Shown here: positions 62,682-64,000 of the stretch, in pieces
How the letters are laid out: each line of letters begins with the position of its first letter
How positions within the stretch are numbered: the stretch's first letter is position 1
Source: Pseudomonadota bacterium
GTDB taxonomy: Bacteria; Pseudomonadota; Gammaproteobacteria; Burkholderiales; Burkholderiaceae_B
Length of the DNA: 64,000 bases
Direction: 5' to 3'
Assembly (NCBI GenBank): GCA_023440825.1
Contig: JAEXRL010000011.1
Span: 1-64,000, forward strand
The notes under the pieces: generated by a model
Seen by the model: the letters and a program-made list of their open reading frames with translations, nothing else
Database searches by the model: none
What the model was told of the DNA's origin: nothing
Translations under genes and position numbers: made by a program

Positions 62682-63623
62682 ATGGAATTTTTTCGTATAC
62701 ACCGCACTATCCCGTTCATGCGCCATGCTTTGGTGCTGAACCTGATTAGTCTACTCACCTTTGTCGCAGCAGTTGCATTCATTTTGCTGCGTGGGTTTCA
62801 CCTGTCTATTGAGTTCACAGGTGGAACCGTTATGGAAGTCCATTATCAGCAAAGTGTACAAGCCGACCAGGTAAGACAAACTGTACAAGGGCTGGGCTAT
62901 AGCGACTTCCAAGTACAAAATTTCGGTACCTCGCAAGACATTATTATCCGCCTGCCCACCATTGAAGGCGAAGACAGCGGTCTGCAAAGTGATAAGGTCT
63001 TGCAAGCCTTACAAGTCACTCACCCAGACGTAGAGTTACGCCGCGTCGAGGTTGTAGGTCCACAAGTGGGCCGAGAGCTGCTGGAAAACGGACTCAAGGC
63101 ACTGGCCTTTGTGGTGGCGGGAATTCTGATCTACCTAGGCTTTCGCTTCGAATGGAAGCTGGCTCTGGCCTGCGCCATTGCCAACTTGCACGACGTTGTC
63201 ATTATTCTTGGATTTTTCGCCTTATTCCAATGGGAGTTCTCACTGTCCGTACTGGCAGGGGTACTGGCCGTATTGGGTTATTCTGTCAACGAATCGGTCG
63301 TCGTTATGGACCGTATTCGCGAAAACTTCCGTAAACAAAGAAAAATGGATGTGGCCGGCATTATTGACCTTTCCATTACCCAGAACATCTCACGTACCAT
63401 CATTACCCACGGCTCCACCCAAATGATGGTGCTCTCCATGTTCTTCTTTGGTGGCCCCACCTTACATAACTTTTCCCTGGCGCTCACTATTGGGATCTGG
63501 TTTGGTATTTACTCTTCGGTTTTCGTTGCAGCGGCCATCTCCATGTGGCTGGGCGTAAAGCGTGAGGATCTGATCAAGCCCATTAAAAAAGACGAAGGCG
63601 ATGTGATAGAAGGCGTAGAATAA
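62682..63623 (+). CDS. secF: protein translocase subunit SecF
   Basis: Partner of SecD; 313 residues with six membrane segments. It shows FMRHALVLNLISLLTFVAAVAFILLRGFHLSIEFTGGTVMEV (the FTGG motif), VGPQVGRELLENGLKALAFVVAGILIYLGFRFEWKLAL, and the RND-like VLGYSVNESVVVMDRIRENFRK with the conserved Asp. ISRTIITHGSTQMMVLSMFFFGG and a C-terminal IYSSVFVAAAISMWLG complete it. It is the last operon gene. Only 26 bases separate its stop from the end of an IS element, which seems to cut its terminator. Confidence 0.95.
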   Translation: MEFFRIHRTIPFMRHALVLNLISLLTFVAAVAFILLRGFHLSIEFTGGTVMEVHYQQSVQADQVRQTVQGLGYSDFQVQNFGTSQDIIIRLPTIEGEDSGLQSDKVLQALQVTHPDVELRRVEVVGPQVGRELLENGLKALAFVVAGILIYLGFRFEWKLALACAIANLHDVVIILGFFALFQWEFSLSVLAGVLAVLGYSVNESVVVMDRIRENFRKQRKMDVAGIIDLSITQNISRTIITHGSTQMMVLSMFFFGGPTLHNFSLALTIGIWFGIYSSVFVAAAISMWLGVKREDLIKPIKKDEGDVIEGVE

Positions 63624-63630
63624 GGCAAGC

Positions 63631-63649
63631 AAAAAGCCCGTTATGACAT
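63631..63649 (+). other. left half of a terminator apparently split by the IS
   Basis: aaaaagcccgttatgacat after the secF stop looks like the 5' arm of a typical rho-independent terminator (A-run then GC-rich arm), but its complementary arm is absent before the IS end at 63650. The other half should lie beyond the element, outside the window. Inference only. Confidence 0.35.
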
Positions 63650-64000
63650 TGAACTGCACCCCAATAAATTGGACAGTAAAAAGTTAAGAGCGGAAGGCCT
63701 GAGTTCGGTATTGCACCAGACTCAGGCCTTTTAGTTTGAGTTTGATCCGTTCGTGATTGTAGTAATGGATGTATTGCCGGATACCTGCTTGTAGCTGCTC
63801 AATGCTGTCGAATCTGTTCAGGCAGAAGAACTCGGCCTTAAGTATACCGAAGAAGCTTTCTATCGCGGCGTTGTCCAGACAGTTCCCTTTTCTCGACATA
63901 CTTTGCACGACGGCATGGTCACACAACATTTGGCGATAGCTGGGTTGTTGATAGTGCCAACCTTGGTCTGAGTGCAAGAGTGGCCTTGCTGACGGTTTAA
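63650..64000 (-). mobile_element. IS3-family insertion sequence, transposase 3' end (cut by window edge)
   Basis: The end of an IS3-family (IS150-like) element. Its probable terminal inverted repeat starts at 63650, reading TGAACTGCACCCCAATAAAT, in the TG...CCCCAA...TTGGACA style of the group. It extends beyond base 64000, so the other end and the target duplication are not visible. Confidence 0.75.
63684..64000 (-). CDS. IS3-family transposase orfB, C-terminal fragment in window
   Basis: C-terminal part of an integrase-core (rve) DDE transposase, open from base 64000 down to the TAA at 63684. The visible 105 residues include LHSDQGWHYQ (second catalytic Asp), QSMSRKGNCLDNAAIESFFGILKAE (third catalytic Glu in the DNAAIESFFG block) and YIHYYNHERIKLKLKGLSLVQYR at the end. 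In IS3 elements this ORF is made as a frameshift fusion with orfA; those parts lie outside the window. The frame is intact here, so the element may be active. Confidence 0.88.
   Translation of the reverse strand, partial: KPSARPLLHSDQGWHYQQPSYRQMLCDHAVVQSMSRKGNCLDNAAIESFFGILKAEFFCLNRFDSIEQLQAGIRQYIHYYNHERIKLKLKGLSLVQYRTQAFRS

Noticed and set aside
1..64000. CRISPR arrays, tRNA or rRNA genes, prophage
   Set aside because: I saw no regular short repeats with spacers, no cloverleaf-like gene with the conserved TTC-arm, and no phage structural or integrase genes besides the IS3 transposase end.

Overview
The window is a stretch of bacterial chromosome of moderate GC (about 52-54 % by eye), most probably from a betaproteobacterium of the family Alcaligenaceae (Advenella, Paenalcaligenes, Alcaligenes or a relative). 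The evidence is the combination of a double-length tandem UvrA, the order tkt-gap-pgk...fba-purC-purE-purK-tsaC, glnS next to minCDE, queA-tgt-yajC-secD-secF, and a YqjD/YqjE/YqjK-type trio. The genus is inference; no rRNA or tRNA gene is visible. Coding density is high and no gap between genes exceeds about 300 bases.

Layout. 1-2788 (minus): a cytochrome bd-like pair (CydA-like, CydB-like) followed by a CLC channel cut by the window edge; the CydA-like subunit lacks the classical heme ligands. 2900-6749 (plus): glnS, minC, minD, minE, then a strong terminator. 6863-9814 (minus): an orphan 55-residue ORF, an OsmB-like lipoprotein, an isochorismatase-fold hydrolase and ettA. 9976-11806: an acidic hypothetical protein, a family 2 glycosyltransferase and a 42-residue basic protein with its own ribosome binding site and terminator. 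11956-20226: tandem uvrA, pabB, pabC (folate precursor synthesis) and convergent tcdA. 20459-24354 (plus): chaC, pdxH, a flavin reductase, an LhgO-type oxidase and purU. 24454-30117: ggt, a LysR regulator, then divergent genes for a thiamine-diphosphate enzyme and a glutaryl-CoA dehydrogenase.

30200-44000 is mostly minus strand: a MaoC-like protein, tsaC, purK, purE, purC and fba; then an apparently inserted block (mogA-like, SDR, aldehyde dehydrogenase and a plus-strand epimerase); then pgk, gap and tkt. 44165-51141 holds rsmE, a barstar-like protein coupled to a patatin-like phospholipase, the maeB malic enzyme, an FAD-oxidase-like protein and an aminotransferase. 51144-57889 holds a lytic transglycosylase, ubiD, the YqjK/E/D-like trio, a secreted unknown, upp and dacB. 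58064-63623 is a queuosine and Sec translocation operon (queA, tgt, yajC, secD, secF). It is abutted at 63650 by the end of an IS3-family element that runs off the window.

Most of the window is housekeeping: glycolysis and pentose phosphate steps, purine and folate synthesis, division-site selection, tRNA modification and protein export. The least explained parts are the heme-ligand-poor CydA/CydB/CLC operon, the 42-residue basic protein, the patatin-barstar pair downstream of maeB, the orphan antitoxin-tail-like ORF, and AT-rich intergenic regions with inverted repeats. I saw no CRISPR array, prophage, classical defence island or secondary-metabolite cluster.
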